NCBI RefSeq assembly: GCF_002028405.1
Contig: NZ_CP020046.1
Span: 2,914,001 to 2,978,000 of the forward strand
Direction: 5' to 3'
DNA from: Thiomonas intermedia
GTDB lineage: Bacteria > Pseudomonadota > Gammaproteobacteria > Burkholderiales > Burkholderiaceae_C
Length of the DNA: 64,000 nucleotides
Below are positions 12,948 to 21,788 of this stretch, one piece after another. The notes below the pieces were generated by a model. That model saw only the letters and a program-made list of their open reading frames with translations, did not search any database and was not told where the DNA came from. A program made the translations under genes and the position numbers. Each line of letters opens with the position of its first letter. Position 1 is the stretch's first letter.

Positions 12948-12976
12948 GCTTCCGTATCGTCGCGAATCGACCTGCC

Positions 12977-13933
12977 ATGCGCGTTTTCCGTCCCGGACTG
13001 CTTGCCGTCTCGACCCTGATCCCGTTGGCCCTGCTGGCGGTGATGGTGTTTCTCACCACCTATTCCTGGCCCGCGATCCAGTTCAACGGTCTGCACTTTC
13101 TCACCACCGAGACCTGGAATCTGGGCAATCTGTACTCCAATCCGGTCAAGCGTGATGGTTTCGAGATGCCCATCGGGGCGACCTATGGCATCTGGGTGTT
13201 CATCGTGGGCACCCTGGCCAGCTCGGCTATCGCGCTGCTGCTGGCCGTGCCCGTCGGCATCGGCGTGGCGCTGTTTCTGAATGACTACGCGCCGCGCCGC
13301 CTGCGTGGCGCGTTTGCCCAGGTCGTGGAACTGCTCGCCATGGTGCCCAGCGTGGTCTATGGCTTGTGGGGGCTGGAGGTGCTCGCTCCGCTGGTGATGA
13401 CGCACATCGCGCCGCTGCTGCAGCATGTCCTGGCCTTCATCCCCTTTTTCTCGGGAGCGGCCACCAGCGGCTATGGGCTGCTCACCGCCGGTCTGGTGCT
13501 CGCCATCATGGTGCTGCCGGTCATCACCAGCACCCTGGTCGAGGCGCTCAAGCGCGTGCCCAACGAACTGCGTGAGGCGAGCTTCGGCCTGGGTGCGACC
13601 CGGGCGGAAGTGCTGCTGAAGATTTTGCTGCCCGCCGTTCGGGTGCCGCTGATCGGCGCGGTGATTCTGGCGCTCGGCCGTGCGCTGGGCGAGACGATGG
13701 CCGTGCTCATGGTGAGTGGCGGCGCGCTCAACTACCTGCCCGACACGATCTACAGCCCCATCACCAGCATGGCGGCCTTCATCGCTTCTCAACTCGACAG
13801 TGCCTTGCAGGACCCCAGCGGCATGGCCGTGCGCTCGCTGGCGGAAATTGCCCTGGTGCTGCTCATCATCGCGGTCATCGTCAATGTCATCGCTCGTCTC
13901 CTCACCCGTCGCGTCAGCATCCACCGTCTCTGA
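12977..13933 (+). CDS. pstC: phosphate ABC transporter permease PstC, copy 1
   Basis: 318 aa inner-membrane permease with about six membrane segments; pairs with PstA to form the phosphate channel. The ABC-permease EAA loop is seen as ELREASFGLGATRAEVLLKI followed by LPAVRVPLIGAVILALGRAL, and MVPSVVYGLWGLEVLAP is typical of PstC. The gene lies 77 bp after pstS and overlaps pstA by 50 bp. Confidence 0.93.
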   Translation: MRVFRPGLLAVSTLIPLALLAVMVFLTTYSWPAIQFNGLHFLTTETWNLGNLYSNPVKRDGFEMPIGATYGIWVFIVGTLASSAIALLLAVPVGIGVALFLNDYAPRRLRGAFAQVVELLAMVPSVVYGLWGLEVLAPLVMTHIAPLLQHVLAFIPFFSGAATSGYGLLTAGLVLAIMVLPVITSTLVEALKRVPNELREASFGLGATRAEVLLKILLPAVRVPLIGAVILALGRALGETMAVLMVSGGALNYLPDTIYSPITSMAAFIASQLDSALQDPSGMAVRSLAEIALVLLIIAVIVNVIARLLTRRVSIHRL

Positions 13934-14780
13934 GCGCGCGCTTGGGCTGCAACGCCGACGCCGCGTGTTCAACGGGTTTTTCGCGCTTCTTTGCGTGGCC
14001 GCGTTCGCCATCGTGGTTGTGCCGCTGGCCGACATTCTCTGGATGACCTTGGTCAAGGGCGGGGCGGCGGTCACGCCGACCTTGTTCACCCAGGTGACCA
14101 ACGGCATCAGCGGCGGGCTGCTCAATGCCATCGAGGGGACTTTGGTGCTCAGTGGTGGAGCGCTCTTGTTCGCAGCTCCCATCGGCGTGCTGTCGGGCGT
14201 GTACCTGAGCGAGTACGGCCATGGGCGCTGGGGCGGTGTGGTGCGGTTTCTGGCGGATGTGCTCACGGGCGTGCCTTCCATCGTGTTGGGCTACTTCGCC
14301 TACGTCACACTGGTGGTCGGCCTGGGCTGGCAGTTCTCGGCGCTGGCCGGCGCCATCACCCTGGCCATCATGGTCATGCCCTATATCGCACGGTTCACGG
14401 AGCTGGCGATGCGTCAGAACCCGTCCAGCCTTCGCGAGGCGGCTTACGCCCTGGGGTGCAAGGAGCATCAGGTCGTCCTGCGGGTACTGCTGCCCGCCGC
14501 GCGGTCGGGGGTGATCACGGGGGTGCTGTTCGCGCTGGCCATCTCCGTGGGCGAGACCGCGCCGCTGATCTACACGGCGGGCTGGTCGAACTATCTGTGG
14601 AACGGGCGTCTCACGCAGGAGCCGATCGGTTACCTCACCTATGTGATCTGGAGTTTCATCAATCAGCCCTTCGCCTCGGCGCATGCGCTGGCCTATGCGG
14701 CGGCCTTTCTGGTCGTGGCGATGGTGTTGGCCATCAATCTGGTGGCCAGGGCCTTCTTGACGTCGAGGCGTGCCTTCTGA
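13884..14780 (+). CDS. pstA: phosphate ABC transporter permease PstA, copy 1
   Basis: 298 aa from ATG 13884, overlapping the end of pstC in another frame; the long open frame extends further upstream to 13716 but that part is a pstC shadow. About six membrane segments, the PstA-type [12 protein letters not shown], and the EAA loop [20 protein letters not shown] then LPAARSGVITG. No pstB follows, so the ATPase must come from the second cluster (17963-18745). Downstream is the PhoB box of the second pstS. Confidence 0.92.
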   Translation: MSSLVSSPVASASTVSERALGLQRRRRVFNGFFALLCVAAFAIVVVPLADILWMTLVKGGAAVTPTLFTQVTNGISGGLLNAIEGTLVLSGGALLFAAPIGVLSGVYLSEYGHGRWGGVVRFLADVLTGVPSIVLGYFAYVTLVVGLGWQFSALAGAITLAIMVMPYIARFTELAMRQNPSSLREAAYALGCKEHQVVLRVLLPAARSGVITGVLFALAISVGETAPLIYTAGWSNYLWNGRLTQEPIGYLTYVIWSFINQPFASAHALAYAAAFLVVAMVLAINLVARAFLTSRRAF

Positions 14781-14814
14781 AGACCGGCCTCGTCCGGGGC
14801 CCTCGGTTGCGTGA

Positions 14815-14848
14815 CTGACACGAAATTGTCATATTCGTGTCCTAGAGT
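14815..14848 (+). promoter_or_regulatory. PhoB box and -10 upstream of the second pstS
   Basis: Three 7-mers at an 11-bp period: CTGACAC (14815), TTGTCAT (14826), GTGTCCT (14837), with a -10-like TAGAGT at 14843. The central TTGTCATATT is identical to that of the first pstS promoter and the -10 offset (28 bp) is the same. Confidence 0.78.
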
Positions 14849-14913
14849 GTCTTCAGCCGCCGAACAGGCGTGTTGCGTAGATCACTTTTGCATCACCTCA
14901 GGGAGCTCATTCA

Positions 14914-15945
14914 ATGAAAATTATCGTCAAAAGCCTTCTGGCCTCAGCCCTTCTGGCTGCCACCTACAGCGCGAACGCGCTGGAAATTTCGGGCGCAGGC
15001 GCCACGTTTCCCCAGCCCGTCTATGAAAAGTGGGCTTACGAGTTCAACAAGGCCGGCATGGGCAAGGTGAACTACCAGGGCGTGGGCTCGGGCGCCGGCA
15101 TCAAGCAGATCAACGCCAAGACCGTCGATTTCGGCGCGTCCGACATGCCGCTGACCGATGAAGAGCTGGCCAAGGGCGGCCTGATCCAGTTCCCGACCGT
15201 GATGGGCGGCGTGGTGCCCGTGGTCAACATCGCCGGCCTGAAGTCCAACGAGATGAAGCTCAACGGCACCCTGCTGGCCGACATCTACATGGGCAAGATC
15301 ATCAAGTGGAACGATCCGGCCATCGCCAAGCTCAACCCCGGCGTGAAGCTGCCCGACGCGCAGATCGCCGTCGTGCGCCGTGCCGACGCCTCGGGCACCA
15401 CCTTCATCTTCTCCAACTACCTGTCCAAGGCCAACCCCGAGTGGGCCGAGAAGTACAAGTTCGGCACCACCGTCAACTGGCCGGTCGGTACGGGCGGCAA
15501 GGGCAACCCGGGCGTGGCGGGTTTCGTTACCCAGCTGCCCAACTCCATCGGCTATGTGGAATACGCCTACGCCAAGCAGAACCCCAAGCTCGACGTGGTT
15601 GACCTGGTGAACAAGGCAGGCAAGGTGGTCAAGCCGTCGATCGACGGCTTCAAGGCCGCGGCCGCTGGGGCCGACTGGTCCAAGACCTTCTATCAGGTGC
15701 TGACCGACCAGCCGGGCGATGCCTCCTGGCCGATCACCAACGCCACCTACATTCTGGTGCACAAGACCGCGGACAAGCCGGAGAAGACTGCCGACGTGTT
15801 CAAGTTCTTCCAGTGGGCCTACAAGGATGGCGACAAGTCCGCCGAGAGCCTGGACTACATTCCCATGCCCGAGCCGGTGAAGGCCGCGATCTACAAGGAG
15901 TGGGGCACGGTGAAATCGGCCAGCGGCCAAGCCGTCTGGAAGTGA
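14914..15945 (+). CDS. pstS: phosphate ABC transporter substrate-binding protein, canonical copy 2
   Basis: 343 aa periplasmic phosphate-binding protein close to E. coli PstS. Sec signal peptide residues 1-22 (cleavage after ANA). Binding loops: SGAGATFPQPVYEKW (Thr31, Phe32), GVGSGAG, DFGASDMP (Asp77), and RRADASGTTF (Arg156, Asp158, Ser160, Gly161, Thr162), matching the E. coli phosphate ligands. It heads the pstSCAB-phoU-phoB-phoR cluster, preceded by a PhoB box. Confidence 0.97.
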   Translation: MKIIVKSLLASALLAATYSANALEISGAGATFPQPVYEKWAYEFNKAGMGKVNYQGVGSGAGIKQINAKTVDFGASDMPLTDEELAKGGLIQFPTVMGGVVPVVNIAGLKSNEMKLNGTLLADIYMGKIIKWNDPAIAKLNPGVKLPDAQIAVVRRADASGTTFIFSNYLSKANPEWAEKYKFGTTVNWPVGTGGKGNPGVAGFVTQLPNSIGYVEYAYAKQNPKLDVVDLVNKAGKVVKPSIDGFKAAAAGADWSKTFYQVLTDQPGDASWPITNATYILVHKTADKPEKTADVFKFFQWAYKDGDKSAESLDYIPMPEPVKAAIYKEWGTVKSASGQAVWK

Positions 15946-15968
15946 TTCAGCTTGAGCGGTAAATCCCT

Positions 15969-16005
15969 CGCCATGATCGCCCGGCATGTGCTGCCGATCA
16001 TGGCG
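15969..16005 (+). promoter_or_regulatory. intercistronic stem-loop between pstS and pstC (copy 2)
   Basis: CGCCATGATCG (15969-15979) pairs perfectly with CGATCATGGCG (15995-16005), 11 bp with a 15-nt loop and no T run. It occupies the same place as the hairpin in the first pst operon although the sequences differ, suggesting a shared role in segmental mRNA stability. Confidence 0.6.
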
Positions 16006-16067
16006 GGATGCCACAGGCCCGGGCGGAGTGTTCTGCCCGCGCCGGTTTGATTGAAGGATTTACAGTC

Positions 16068-17078
16068 ATGGCTGCGAGCTATCCCACAACTTCCATGAAC
16101 GCAACGTCCAAAGCAACCCTCGGCGAGCCTGGCGAGGGTCAGAAGCGCAAGCACAGCCCGATGGGCGATGTGGTGTTTTCCGGCATGGCGCGTCTGGCGG
16201 CCATTGTCACGCTGGCCACGCTGGCGGGCATCATCGTGTCCTTGTTCATCGGTGCCTGGCCGGCGATCAAGGCCACCGGTTTCGGTTTTTTCACCAGTTC
16301 CAACTGGAACCCGACGGACGATCAGTTCGGCGGGTTCTCCATGATCTACGGCACCCTGATCACCTCCATCATCGCCTTGCTGATTGCGGTGCCCGTGAGC
16401 TTCGGCATCGCGCTGTTCCTCACTGAACTTTCCCCCATCTGGCTGCGCCGCCCCCTGGCCACCGCCATCGAACTGCTCGCCGCCATTCCCTCCATCGTCT
16501 ACGGCATGTGGGGCTTGCTGGTCTTCGCACCGCTGCTGGCGCAGTATGTGCAGACGCCGCTGCAGAACGTGTTCGGGGAAGTGCCCGGCTTGGGCTTCCT
16601 GTTCCAGGGCGCGCCGGTCGGCATCGGGCTCTTGTCGGCCGGGGTGATCCTGGCCATCATGATCATTCCCTTCATTGCGTCGGTGATGAAGGACGTGTTC
16701 GAGATCACGCCGCCCATGCTCAAGGAATCCGCCTACGGCATCGGCTGCACCACCTGGGAAGTCGTGCGCAATGTGGTGCTGCCCTATACCAAGGCCGGCG
16801 TCATCGGCGGCATCATGCTCGGACTGGGGCGCGCCCTGGGCGAGACCATGGCCGTGACCTTCATCGTGGGCAATACCAGCGCGTTCAGCTCCTCGCTGTT
16901 CGCCCCGGCCAACACCATCACCTCGGTGCTGGCCAACGAATTCGCAGAGGCCGGTCCCTTGCATCAGTCGGCCCTGTTCTATCTGGGCCTGGTGCTGTTT
17001 TTCATCACCTTCGTTGTGTTGGCGCTGTCCAAGCTGCTGCTCGCACAACTGGCCAAAGGCGAAGGAACCCGCTCATGA
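16068..17078 (+). CDS. pstC: phosphate ABC transporter permease PstC, copy 2
   Basis: 336 aa. A hydrophilic ~45-residue N-terminus precedes six membrane segments. PstC hallmarks: [20 protein letters not shown] and the EAA loop [20 protein letters not shown]. The start ATG 16068 has GAAGGA 9 bp upstream; the open frame continues upstream to 16008 without a better start. The stop overlaps the pstA start (ATGA), so the two permeases are probably translationally coupled. Confidence 0.95.
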   Translation: MAASYPTTSMNATSKATLGEPGEGQKRKHSPMGDVVFSGMARLAAIVTLATLAGIIVSLFIGAWPAIKATGFGFFTSSNWNPTDDQFGGFSMIYGTLITSIIALLIAVPVSFGIALFLTELSPIWLRRPLATAIELLAAIPSIVYGMWGLLVFAPLLAQYVQTPLQNVFGEVPGLGFLFQGAPVGIGLLSAGVILAIMIIPFIASVMKDVFEITPPMLKESAYGIGCTTWEVVRNVVLPYTKAGVIGGIMLGLGRALGETMAVTFIVGNTSAFSSSLFAPANTITSVLANEFAEAGPLHQSALFYLGLVLFFITFVVLALSKLLLAQLAKGEGTRS

Positions 17079-17953
17079 GCGCCACCGCTGCGACGCGAAG
17101 CCACACGGGCGATTTTCGCCAGCGCTACTTTTCCCGACGCAAGGCCACCAATATCGGCGTGCTGACGCTGTCGCTGGCGGCCATGGCGTTCGGCATGGTC
17201 TGGCTGATCTGGATCTTGTTTTCGGTGCTGAAACTGGGCATCGGCGGCCTGAATCTGGCGACCTTTACCGAGATGACGCCGCCGCCCATGACCGATGGCG
17301 GTCTGCTCAACGCCATCTACGGCTCGGTGGCGATGACCTTCGTCGGCACCTTGCTGGGCACGCCCCTGGGCATCATGGCGGGGGTCTATCTGTCGGAATA
17401 TGGCGGACGGGGCTGGCTGGCGAGGGTCACGCGCTTCATCAACGACATTCTGCTGGCGGCACCGTCCATCATCATCGGACTGTTCGTCTATGCCTTGGTC
17501 GTGGCCAACACCAAGACCTTCTCGGGATGGGCGGGTTCGATCGCGCTGGCCCTGTTGGTGGTGCCCGTGGTGGTGCGTACCACCGAAGACATGCTGCGGC
17601 TGGTGCCGGGTTCGCTGCGCGAGGCGGCCTATGCGCTGGGCACGCCGAAGTGGAAGGTGATCTCCGCCGTCATCCTGCGATCGGCACGCGCCGGGGTGCT
17701 GACCGGCATCATGCTCGCCGTGGCCCGCATTGCCGGTGAAACGGCCCCGTTGCTGTTCACCGCGCTGAACAATCAGTTCTTCAACGCGGGTCTGTCGCAG
17801 CCAATGGCCAATCTGCCGGTCACCATCTACAACTATGCGATGAGCCCCTACAGCAACTGGCAGAGCCTGGCCTGGGCCGGCGTGCTGATCATCACCTTCG
17901 GCGTGCTCGTCATCAACGTGACCGCGCGCGTCCTGATTCGTCAAAAACATTGA
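17075..17953 (+). CDS. pstA: phosphate ABC transporter permease PstA, copy 2
   Basis: 292 aa from ATG 17075, overlapping the pstC stop by 4 bp. Six membrane segments, [16 protein letters not shown], and EAA loop [20 protein letters not shown]. The open frame upstream of 17075 is a pstC shadow. pstB follows after 9 bp. Confidence 0.95.
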   Translation: MSATAATRSHTGDFRQRYFSRRKATNIGVLTLSLAAMAFGMVWLIWILFSVLKLGIGGLNLATFTEMTPPPMTDGGLLNAIYGSVAMTFVGTLLGTPLGIMAGVYLSEYGGRGWLARVTRFINDILLAAPSIIIGLFVYALVVANTKTFSGWAGSIALALLVVPVVVRTTEDMLRLVPGSLREAAYALGTPKWKVISAVILRSARAGVLTGIMLAVARIAGETAPLLFTALNNQFFNAGLSQPMANLPVTIYNYAMSPYSNWQSLAWAGVLIITFGVLVINVTARVLIRQKH

Positions 17954-17962
17954 AAGCCCACC

Positions 17963-18745
17963 ATGAGCGCTGTTGCTGAAACCTTGCCGCCCCCGGCTTG
18001 CATGACGGTCAAGAACCTGGATTTCTATTACGGAAAATTCAAGGCGATCAAGAACGTCAACATGGAGATTGCCAAAAACAAGGTCACGGCCTTCATCGGC
18101 CCGTCCGGTTGCGGCAAATCCACGCTGCTGCGTGTGTTCAACCGCATGTTCGAGCTCTACCCCGAGCAGCGCGCCGAGGGCGAGATCCTGCTCGATGGCC
18201 AGAACATCCTGACGACGAAGGAAGACGTGGCCCTGGTGCGCGCCAAGATCGGCATGGTGTTCCAGAAGCCCACGCCGTTTCCGATGTCGATCTACGACAA
18301 CATCGCCTTCGGCATCAAGCTGTACGAGAAGCTGCCCAAGTCGGAACTCGACGACCGCGTGGAATGGGCGCTGACCAAGACGGCGCTGTGGGGCGAGGTC
18401 AAGGACAAGTTGCAGCAAAGCGGCATGAGCCTGTCGGGTGGACAGCAGCAGCGGCTGTGCATCGCGCGCGGCGTGGCGATCAAGCCGGAAGTGCTGCTGC
18501 TCGACGAGCCGACCTCCGCACTCGACCCCATTTCCACCGCCAAAGTGGAAGAGCTGGTGATCGAGCTCAAGCGCGACTACACCGTGGCCATCGTGACCCA
18601 CAATATGCAGCAGGCAGCGCGCGTGTCCGACTACACGGCCTATATGTATCTGGGTGAACTCATCGAGTTCGGCGAGACCAATCAAATTTTCCTGAAGCCT
18701 AAAAAGCAGGAAACCGAGGACTACATCACCGGCCGCTTTGGCTGA
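17963..18745 (+). CDS. pstB: phosphate ABC transporter ATP-binding protein PstB
   Basis: 260 aa ABC ATPase that powers phosphate import. Walker [11 protein letters not shown]-loop [16 protein letters not shown], signature [14 protein letters not shown], Walker [15 protein letters not shown] and switch His in VTHNMQQA. It is the only pstB in the window, so it may serve both PstCA pairs. phoU follows after 12 bp. Confidence 0.97.
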   Translation: MSAVAETLPPPACMTVKNLDFYYGKFKAIKNVNMEIAKNKVTAFIGPSGCGKSTLLRVFNRMFELYPEQRAEGEILLDGQNILTTKEDVALVRAKIGMVFQKPTPFPMSIYDNIAFGIKLYEKLPKSELDDRVEWALTKTALWGEVKDKLQQSGMSLSGGQQQRLCIARGVAIKPEVLLLDEPTSALDPISTAKVEELVIELKRDYTVAIVTHNMQQAARVSDYTAYMYLGELIEFGETNQIFLKPKKQETEDYITGRFG

Positions 18746-18757
18746 TCGGAGCACACC

Positions 18758-19462
18758 ATGGACAAGCCGCATCTTTCAACCCAGTTTGATACAGAGATCA
18801 ACGCCGTCTCCACCCGCGTGCTGGAAATGGGCGGGCAGGTCGAATCGCAGCTCGCGCAGGCCATCTACGCCCTGCGCCACCTCGACATCGAGGCGGCGCG
18901 CACCGTGCTTCAAGTGGAAAAGCGCGTGAATCAGATGGAAGTCGAGATCGACGCCGACATCACCCAGATCATCGCCAAGCGCCAGCCCACGGCACGAGAT
19001 CTGCGTCTGCTGGTGGCCATCTCCAAGACCATCGCCAATCTCGAGCGCGCGGGCGACGAGGCCTCGCGCATCGCTCGCATGGCCCGCGACATCGTGGAGT
19101 CGGGCACGCCCATGTCCATCGGCATCGGCGACCTGCAGCATGCCGCCGATCTGGCCATTGATCAGCTGCGCAAATCGCTCGATGCCTTCGCGCGCCTGGA
19201 TGAGAAAGCCGCCGTCGACATCGTCGAGAGCGACAGCCGTATTGACGACGAATTCGACGGTTTCACCCGTAAGGTCATCACCTATGTGATGGAAGATCCG
19301 CGCGCCATCTCGACCATGCTCGACCTGATGTTCGTGGCCAAGGCCATCGAGCGCATCGGCGACCACGCGAAAAACATCGCCGAGTTCGTGATCTACATCG
19401 TGCGTGGCACCGATGTGCGCCACAACAAGGAAGCCTTCCGCGAAGTGGCGGGCTCGCTGTGA
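18758..19462 (+). CDS. phoU: phosphate signalling complex protein PhoU
   Basis: 234 aa, two PhoU helical-bundle repeats (about 20-105 and 120-215), each with the acidic metal-binding pattern seen in NLERAGDEASRIARMA and IERIGDHAKNIAEFVIY. PhoU links PstB to PhoR and represses the Pho regulon when phosphate is plentiful. It lies between pstB and phoB as in many proteobacteria. Confidence 0.97.
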   Translation: MDKPHLSTQFDTEINAVSTRVLEMGGQVESQLAQAIYALRHLDIEAARTVLQVEKRVNQMEVEIDADITQIIAKRQPTARDLRLLVAISKTIANLERAGDEASRIARMARDIVESGTPMSIGIGDLQHAADLAIDQLRKSLDAFARLDEKAAVDIVESDSRIDDEFDGFTRKVITYVMEDPRAISTMLDLMFVAKAIERIGDHAKNIAEFVIYIVRGTDVRHNKEAFREVAGSL

Positions 19463-19495
19463 TCACTTGCGTCCTGTTCTGAAGAGCGCCGAACC

Positions 19496-20230
19496 ATGAG
19501 CCTATCGAGCAACATTCTCATCGTCGAAGACGAGCCCGCGATTGCCGAATTGCTGGCGATGAATCTGCAGCACGCCGGGCATTGCCCGATCCGCGCCGGC
19601 AGTGCGGAAGAGGCTTTGCGCGTCATTCGCGACGTGCTGCCCGATGTGCTGCTGATCGACTGGATGCTGCCCGGCATGTCGGGCGTGGCGCTGGCCCGGG
19701 CGCTGCGCGCGGATGCGCGCACCAAGGCCATTCCCATCATTCTGCTCACCGCCCGCAGCGAGGAAAGCGACAAGGTGCAAGGGCTGGACGCTGGGGCCGA
19801 CGACTACATCACCAAGCCCTTCTCGCCCAAGGAGCTGCTGGCTCGCATTCGCTCGGTGTTGCGCCGTCGCGCACCCCAGCTCACCGATGAACAGGTGCAG
19901 ATCGGCGGGCTGTCGGTCGACCCGTCCAGCCGCCGTGCGATGTACAAGAAGGCGGACGGCGATCCGCTCGAAATCCGCCTGGGCCCCACCGAATTCAAGC
20001 TGCTTCACTACCTCATGGCCCATCCCGAGCGGGTGCACAGCCGGGGCGCCTTGCTCGACAAGGTCTGGGGCGATCATGTCTTCATCGAAGAGCGCACCGT
20101 GGACGTGCATATCAAGCGTCTGCGTGAAGCCTTGGCTCCCGTGCAGTGTGCCGACATGGTGGAAACCGTGCGTGGCGCCGGCTATCGCTTCACCGCGCAG
20201 GCGCGCGCCCCGCAGGTTTCTGCGGCTTGA
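19496..20230 (+). CDS. phoB: phosphate regulon response regulator PhoB
   Basis: 244 aa OmpR/PhoB-type regulator. Receiver domain with acidic pocket (VEDEP), phosphoacceptor Asp55 in VLLIDWMLPGMSG and Lys in ITKPFSPKEL. The C-terminal winged helix (after ~150) includes LGPTEFKLLHYLMAHPERVH and the recognition segment EERTVDVHIKRLREAL. Its likely targets in this window are the 11-bp-period arrays at 11733, 14815, 23971 and 47143. Confidence 0.97.
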   Translation: MSLSSNILIVEDEPAIAELLAMNLQHAGHCPIRAGSAEEALRVIRDVLPDVLLIDWMLPGMSGVALARALRADARTKAIPIILLTARSEESDKVQGLDAGADDYITKPFSPKELLARIRSVLRRRAPQLTDEQVQIGGLSVDPSSRRAMYKKADGDPLEIRLGPTEFKLLHYLMAHPERVHSRGALLDKVWGDHVFIEERTVDVHIKRLREALAPVQCADMVETVRGAGYRFTAQARAPQVSAA

Positions 20231-20385
20231 GGCCGTCTGCGACTCTCGTCTGGCCCTGTTCGGGGTTGCCTCGCGAGCTGTTCTAAAGTGTGAGTCTGCA
20301 TGGCCCCGGCGCCCGGCTCGCTCGCCTGGCACCGCCACTCCGACCGGGCCGACGTTTTCCGAGCGCCGTTTTCTGCGCGGTACCC

Positions 20386-21747
20386 ATGATCTCAGTTGCC
20401 TGGCGCATCACCATCATCTTGCTCTTCGTTCTGCTGGCGGCGGGGATGGGGGCATTGCTCAGCGGGCATGTCGGCGCCATGGTGGCAGCGTTGCTCATGC
20501 TCATGGGCGTGGTGGCGCGTGATTCGCTGGCGCTGTCGCGGCTCATCCGCTGGCTCAAGTCGCCCGAGACCTCGCCGGTGCCCGTGGGCTCCGGCGCGTG
20601 GGCCGAGGCTTTCTATCGTGCCTCGCGGCAGTTGCGCCTGTGGACGGGCCGCCTGAGCTACGAGGAATCGAAGCTGCATCGTTTCATCGAGGCGCTGCAG
20701 GTCTCGCCCAACGGGGTGATCCTGCTCGATGAGAACAACCAGATCGACTGGTGCAACGCCACCGCGGCCCAGCACTTCGGCCTCGATGCCCAGCGCGATT
20801 TGCGCCAGCACGCCGTGCACCTGATCCGCAATCCGGAGTTCGTCGCCTATCTGCAGACGGCGCACTTTCACGAACCGCTGCACATGCACCGGGCCGGTTC
20901 GCGCGCCCAGTTCACGCTCAGCGTGCAGGTCTTTCCCTATGGCGACCAGCAGAAGCTGCTGCTCTCGCAGGACATCACCCAGTTCGAACGCACCGAGGCG
21001 ATGCGGCGCGACTTCGTGGCCAATGTTTCGCATGAAATCAAGACGCCGCTGACCGTGCTGGGCGGCTTTGTCGAAACGCTGCGCGACATGCCGATGGACG
21101 AGCCCCAGCGGCTGAAGGTGCTGGGCATGATGCAGACCCAGTCCGACCGCATGCGGCATCTGGTGGACGATCTGCTGGTACTGGCCAGGCTGGAGGGCGA
21201 CCCCTATCCGCCCACCGAAGTCGCCATCGATATGAAGTCGATGATGACGCAATACCTGAGCGAGGCGCAGGCGCTGTCCAACGGCCGGCACCAGGTCAAG
21301 GTGGAGGTGCGAACCGATCTGTGGGTGCGCGGCAGTCCGCAGGAGCTGCATTCGGCGCTGTCCAATCTGGTGAGCAACGCCGTGCGATACACGCCTGACG
21401 GAGGCTGCGTCACTCTGGAATGGGATGCCGTTTTCGTCAACGGCCAGCCGCGTCACGCCGAGTTCAGCGTGAGCGATACCGGAATCGGCATCGCGGCCGA
21501 GCATATCCCGCGCCTGACCGAGCGCTTCTACCGTGTGGATCGAGGACGTTCTCGCGAGTCGGGCGGAACCGGGCTGGGGCTGGCCATCGTCAAGCATGTG
21601 CTGCTGCGTCACCAGGCCGAACTGCTGGTTCACAGCACGCCGGGCAAGGGCAGCCGCTTCGTGGTGCGCTTTCCGGGCGCGCGTCTGGTCTCGGCCGATG
21701 CACTGGCTTCCGGGCGTGCCGCAGAGGACGAGCTCGAAGCGGCCTGA
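20386..21747 (+). CDS. phoR: phosphate regulon sensor histidine kinase PhoR
   Basis: 453 aa from ATG 20386, which begins directly at the first membrane segment (MISVAWRITIILLFVLLAAG), as PhoR does; the frame is open upstream to GTG 20290 but that segment is arginine-rich and not PhoR-like. Two membrane segments, a PAS domain (about 105-200, LQVSPNGVILLDENNQIDWC), HisKA box FVANVSHEIKTPLTVL with His216, then HATPase boxes NLVSNAVRYTPDGG, DTGIGIAAEHIPRLTERFYR and GGTGLGLAIVKHVL. It phosphorylates PhoB under phosphate limitation. Confidence 0.95.
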   Translation: MISVAWRITIILLFVLLAAGMGALLSGHVGAMVAALLMLMGVVARDSLALSRLIRWLKSPETSPVPVGSGAWAEAFYRASRQLRLWTGRLSYEESKLHRFIEALQVSPNGVILLDENNQIDWCNATAAQHFGLDAQRDLRQHAVHLIRNPEFVAYLQTAHFHEPLHMHRAGSRAQFTLSVQVFPYGDQQKLLLSQDITQFERTEAMRRDFVANVSHEIKTPLTVLGGFVETLRDMPMDEPQRLKVLGMMQTQSDRMRHLVDDLLVLARLEGDPYPPTEVAIDMKSMMTQYLSEAQALSNGRHQVKVEVRTDLWVRGSPQELHSALSNLVSNAVRYTPDGGCVTLEWDAVFVNGQPRHAEFSVSDTGIGIAAEHIPRLTERFYRVDRGRSRESGGTGLGLAIVKHVLLRHQAELLVHSTPGKGSRFVVRFPGARLVSADALASGRAAEDELEAA

Positions 21748-21788
21748 TCGGGCGCGGCGTTCAGCCCGCCCGCCCGAAGCCAACAGGC

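Noticed and set aside
20290-20385. Upstream GTG extension of phoR
   Set aside because: The added 32 residues are Arg/Pro-rich, precede the first membrane segment, and have no ribosome site; ATG 20386 fits PhoR.
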